Assembly (NCBI RefSeq): GCF_000178835.2
Contig: NC_015275.1
Span: 3,935,001-3,999,000, forward strand
Direction: 5' to 3'
DNA length: 64,000 bases
Source of the DNA: Cellulosilyticum lentocellum DSM 5427
GTDB lineage: Bacteria > Bacillota > Clostridia > Lachnospirales > Cellulosilyticaceae
Each line of letters begins with the position of its first letter. Positions within the stretch are counted from its first letter, which is position 1. Below, in pieces: positions 61,055-64,000 of the stretch. The translations under genes were made by a program, and so were the position numbers. The notes beneath the pieces are model-generated. The model searched no databases and was not told the origin of the DNA. It saw only the letters and a list, made by a program, of their open reading frames with translations.

Positions 61055-62584
61055 TTATTCTTTTAAATTGATTTTTTCTAAAACATAGTACAATATTTTC
61101 TTTTGTTCTGTGATAATGTATGCATTACAGCTCATACCAATTTTTAAATCAGCGGGCTCATTTTTGTAACTGTAAAGATTTACATCTTCTAGACTACCAG
61201 TTATCCAATAACCACTCATTCCTCCTAATTCTGTTTGACTAGCATCTGTAGAAATATTAGTAATATGACCCTTGATCTTGCCATACTCGCGGTAGGAAAG
61301 TGCATCAAATTGATATTCGATTTCCTGTCCAACCTTAAGACCTGCTATATCATTATTGGGAACAAAGATCTCAACCTTATAAATACTATCACTAACGGGA
61401 ATTATTTTCCCAAGTTCTGTTCCCTCCGTTAATAAATCACCTTTATTAATTTCTTGTACTACATTTAAGGTTCCATCTATGGAAGCACGTATAGTACAAT
61501 CATCTATAGCTATCTGTATACCTTCTAGATTCCTCTTATCCGATTGATATTGAACTTCTAGTTCTTGGATTTGATTATCTAACTTGACTAGTTCACCTGT
61601 CTTAAACTGCTCAAGTGCTAATTTTCTTTTGGCTACTTTATTTTTCAGGAGTTCCTCACTAATAATTAGTTTATTATTCTCTATAGTAGATGTGTCTATT
61701 ATAGTTTGATTGGCTTCAATTTTTTCTTCCACTTCTTTAAGTAGTGTTAGCTTTTGTGTATCTAATTGATTTTTGAGTTCCCCTACTTTTTGTTTAGAAG
61801 CTTTTAATTCTTCTTTGGCTACCAAATTCTGTTCATCTAACTCTACATTTAGGTTATAAAGTGTTTTTGCCTCTTCTAATTTACTCTTTAAAGCATCCCT
61901 ATCATACAGATATGTCTCAAACTCTATTGCATAGATACTATCTATATCTTTAAAAATAGACTTTTCCTCATTAACAGATTGTTTAAGCGTTTCTAAGCCT
62001 GCTATATCTTTCTCTGCTTTTTTTATTTTTTCTGTATAGCTTGCCTTATTCAAATTCACCTGTTTTAGGTCTATCTCCTCGTTTTGACTATCGATTATCT
62101 GGCTCCTTTTTAGAGTCTCAAAATCTTGTTCATACTGGATGTACTTTTGTACATAAGCTTCATCATGCTCACTATTAAAGCTATTTACGCTACTTTCAAT
62201 ACTTTTCTTCAAGGTTCTTAGATTGTCTAATATCTTCTCTTGTTCGCTTATCACTTCTTGTAACTGTAATTTCTTTACTTCCTGCTCTGCACAGTCAATT
62301 GTTACTAAGACATCTCCAGCTTTTACTCGTTTTCCCTCTTGCAAACTGCTACTATTAACAACTCCACCTGATTTATTTCTTATAATACTTAATTGTTCAT
62401 TGGGTCTAATCATGCCCCTACCCTTAGATACAATATCAATCTCCCCATAATACATCCATATAATAGCTGCCACAACTATTCCTATCAATAGTCCGATAAA
62501 AATGGCAAAGAAGGGATTAGGTTTGGTCTCATAGAGTTCTTTACTATCTGATAACTCATTTATATTTTTAATAATGGCTTTCAT
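61055..62584 (-). CDS. HlyD/bacteriocin-secretion accessory protein (membrane fusion type)
   Basis: The protein (509 residues) has one N-terminal membrane helix (about 24-45; FFAIFIGLLIGIVVAAIIWM), a first lipoyl half with SGGVVNSSSLQEGKRVKAGD, a very long coiled coil (about 95-350) and a second beta half with GTLNVVQEINKGDLLTEGTE. This is the periplasm-adaptor layout used in Gram-positive peptide exporters. The ATG at 62584 overlaps the ABC gene stop by 1 nt and follows GGGGGAGG, which decides the start over 62629. The partner is the ABC exporter upstream. Confidence 0.9.
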   Translation of the reverse strand: MKAIIKNINELSDSKELYETKPNPFFAIFIGLLIGIVVAAIIWMYYGEIDIVSKGRGMIRPNEQLSIIRNKSGGVVNSSSLQEGKRVKAGDVLVTIDCAEQEVKKLQLQEVISEQEKILDNLRTLKKSIESSVNSFNSEHDEAYVQKYIQYEQDFETLKRSQIIDSQNEEIDLKQVNLNKASYTEKIKKAEKDIAGLETLKQSVNEEKSIFKDIDSIYAIEFETYLYDRDALKSKLEEAKTLYNLNVELDEQNLVAKEELKASKQKVGELKNQLDTQKLTLLKEVEEKIEANQTIIDTSTIENNKLIISEELLKNKVAKRKLALEQFKTGELVKLDNQIQELEVQYQSDKRNLEGIQIAIDDCTIRASIDGTLNVVQEINKGDLLTEGTELGKIIPVSDSIYKVEIFVPNNDIAGLKVGQEIEYQFDALSYREYGKIKGHITNISTDASQTELGGMSGYWITGSLEDVNLYSYKNEPADLKIGMSCNAYIITEQKKILYYVLEKINLKE

Positions 62585-64000
62585 TAGTTTACCTCCCCCA
62601 CTTCTAATCCTGATATTTGTTCTCTCCATAAGGATGCATATCTACCACCTATACTTACTAGTTCCTTATGTGTCCCTGTTTCTACGATTCTTCCTTTATC
62701 TAATACGTAGATGCGATCACATAATTTAATAGTACTTAATCGATGTGCAATAATAATGGTGCTCATGGACCGACTTAGCTGTCTAATAGTAGATTCTATA
62801 GCTGCTTCGGTAATTGAGTCTAAATTACTAGTAGCTTCATCTAAAATTAAAATATTAGGCTTCTTTAATATAGCCCTTGCTATAGCTAGCCTCTGCCTCT
62901 GACCACCTGATAAGTTGGCACCATTCTCATCTAGAAGTGTTTCATATCTTAGTGGAAGTTCATTGATAAAATCATGTGCTTTAGCCATCTTGGATGCTTC
63001 TACTATTTCTTCCATACTGATACGCTCTAAACCTAGGGCTAGATTTTCCATAATTGTCCCACTGAATAAAAAGGTTTCTTGTGGGACATAAGCAATCTTG
63101 GTTCTAAGGACCTCTTTTTTAATATCTAGGATATTATTGTTGTCTATTAATATTTCACCTTCTTCTAACGGGTATAAATTAAGTAATAGTTTGGCTAAAG
63201 TCGTTTTACCCGAACCACTTTCTCCTACTAATGCAATTCTTTCTCCTGGCTTAATCTCTAAATTAATCTCTTCTAACACGTTCTGCCTTTGGCCATATTT
63301 AAAAGTGACATTTTTATAAGAAATTTCTCCCTCTAAATGCTTTGGCTCCATCTTTCTAGATTCTTCTTCTCCATTTTCTATCTCTAAATCTAAGATTTCA
63401 CCTAATCGCTCTGCTGCAACCATAGCTGTTTGAAGCTGAGGTTGTAAATTAATTAAATTTTTAATAGGATTTAAAAAATAAATGAGTAATGAATTATATG
63501 TAATTAAATTACCTACGGACATATCTCCTTGAAGGACTTGATTGGCACCAATCCATAATATGACAACGCCTCCAAGTAATTCTATTAAGCCTTTAAAAAA
63601 GCCTTGCAAGTTCGTCGTAAAACTTAGTTTGAAGATACTTCTTAGTAGCTTAATGAATTTTGTTTCTGTTTCTATCCCTACTTTTTTCTCTGCATTAAAG
63701 ACCTTAACGGTTTGAATACCATTTAGTGACTCCACCATGTACGAAGTAAGTTGTGCGTTATTTTCCATGGTAGCTTTATTGCCCTTCTTCAAGGTTTTAT
63801 TAAAACTCACTACTACCACGCCATAGAGCAGAGCGACCACTAAGGTGATTCCAAACAGTAGCGCATTTTGCATATATAAAATAATGCCTCCTACTATTAC
63901 CATAATCGTGTCGATCATTATGGTTAGCGTTGCTCCTGATATAGCATCTCTTACATGCCCTGCATCTTGAAACCTAGAAATAATCTCACCTACTCTTCTT
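62584..64000 (-). CDS. Peptide/bacteriocin exporting ABC transporter (5' part outside window)
   Basis: The frame is open through the window edge, so at least 472 residues are present and the N-terminus is missing. The first visible words, RRVGEIISRFQDAGHVRDAI, are typical of peptidase (C39)-containing bacteriocin exporters, where a protease domain cuts double-glycine leaders; that domain itself would lie beyond the edge. The rest of the membrane domain is followed by an ATPase with Walker A (GESGSGKTT), LSGGQRQRLAIARA and ILILDEATSNLD. It is translationally coupled to the HlyD-like partner. No precursor peptide gene is visible in the window. Confidence 0.9.
   Translation of the reverse strand, partial: RRVGEIISRFQDAGHVRDAISGATLTIMIDTIMVIVGGIILYMQNALLFGITLVVALLYGVVVVSFNKTLKKGNKATMENNAQLTSYMVESLNGIQTVKVFNAEKKVGIETETKFIKLLRSIFKLSFTTNLQGFFKGLIELLGGVVILWIGANQVLQGDMSVGNLITYNSLLIYFLNPIKNLINLQPQLQTAMVAAERLGEILDLEIENGEEESRKMEPKHLEGEISYKNVTFKYGQRQNVLEEINLEIKPGERIALVGESGSGKTTLAKLLLNLYPLEEGEILIDNNNILDIKKEVLRTKIAYVPQETFLFSGTIMENLALGLERISMEEIVEASKMAKAHDFINELPLRYETLLDENGANLSGGQRQRLAIARAILKKPNILILDEATSNLDSITEAAIESTIRQLSRSMSTIIIAHRLSTIKLCDRIYVLDKGRIVETGTHKELVSIGGRYASLWREQISGLEVGEVN

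Overview
The window looks like a chromosomal segment of a low-GC, Gram-positive, anaerobic, spore-former-type clostridium. Several features point to a cellulolytic member of Lachnospirales close to Cellulosilyticum: a secreted GH74 xyloglucanase with four X2 modules and a CBM3, very large fibronectin-type surface proteins, a Na+-type F-ATPase with a fused c subunit, and T-box control of ileS. The genus is an inference from gene content; no 16S rRNA or other marker for species lies in the window. No rRNA, tRNA, CRISPR array, transposase or phage gene was seen.

Layout. 1-7.1 kb: two adjacent minus-strand genes for giant secreted Fn3-type proteins, the second cut by the window edge. 7.1-8.4 kb: a gene-free stretch with two palindromic repeat copies in opposite orientation around a candidate structured RNA. 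8.4-17.5 kb: mutY, then the complete F1Fo ATP synthase operon (two small membrane proteins, a, c1, c2, b, delta, alpha, gamma, beta, epsilon). 17.8-25 kb: wecB, a GAF-GGDEF protein, a DegV protein and a methionine module (metF, a separate MetH reactivation protein, and metH). 25-33.8 kb: DNA repair, membrane and lipid genes (alkyladenine glycosylase, YihY/BrkB, cardiolipin synthase, FapA-like, PlsC, PncB, EamA). 34-36.6 kb: an AgrA/AgrC-like LytTR two-component system with a convergent degenerate receiver protein and two copies of a 35-bp operator-like block. 37.3-40.8 kb: T-box plus ileS. 41-47.6 kb: a chemoreceptor, then a three-gene operon (KAS III-like enzyme, acyl-CoA ligase, six-TM chemoreceptor-like protein). 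47.8-54.7 kb: a tetrapyrrole operon cbiK-hemA-hemC-cobA/hemD-hemB-hemL. 54.8-59.1 kb: a gene remnant and the GH74 enzyme. 59.3-59.7 kb: a third repeat copy. 59.8-61 kb: corA with a long leader that can form two mutually exclusive helices. 61-64 kb: a HlyD-type accessory protein and a peptide-exporting ABC transporter cut by the window edge.

How it fits together. Glutamyl-tRNA is turned into uroporphyrinogen III and then precorrin-2, with a CbiK cobaltochelatase. This suggests corrinoid synthesis, and the window also encodes a cobalamin-dependent methionine synthase with a separate reactivation protein. Energy coupling is predicted to be Na+-based, with one four-helix c1 subunit that has lost one of its two ion-binding carboxylates, as in the F/V-hybrid rotor known from Acetobacterium woodii.

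The strongest candidates for new biology are: the switching leader of corA; the LytTR system with its phosphoacceptor-less receiver and duplicated operator; the KAS III-like/ligase/chemoreceptor operon, in which the KAS keeps the Cys but has lost the catalytic His and Asn; the hybrid rotor; and the roughly 400-bp palindromic repeat family with the RNA candidate between two copies.
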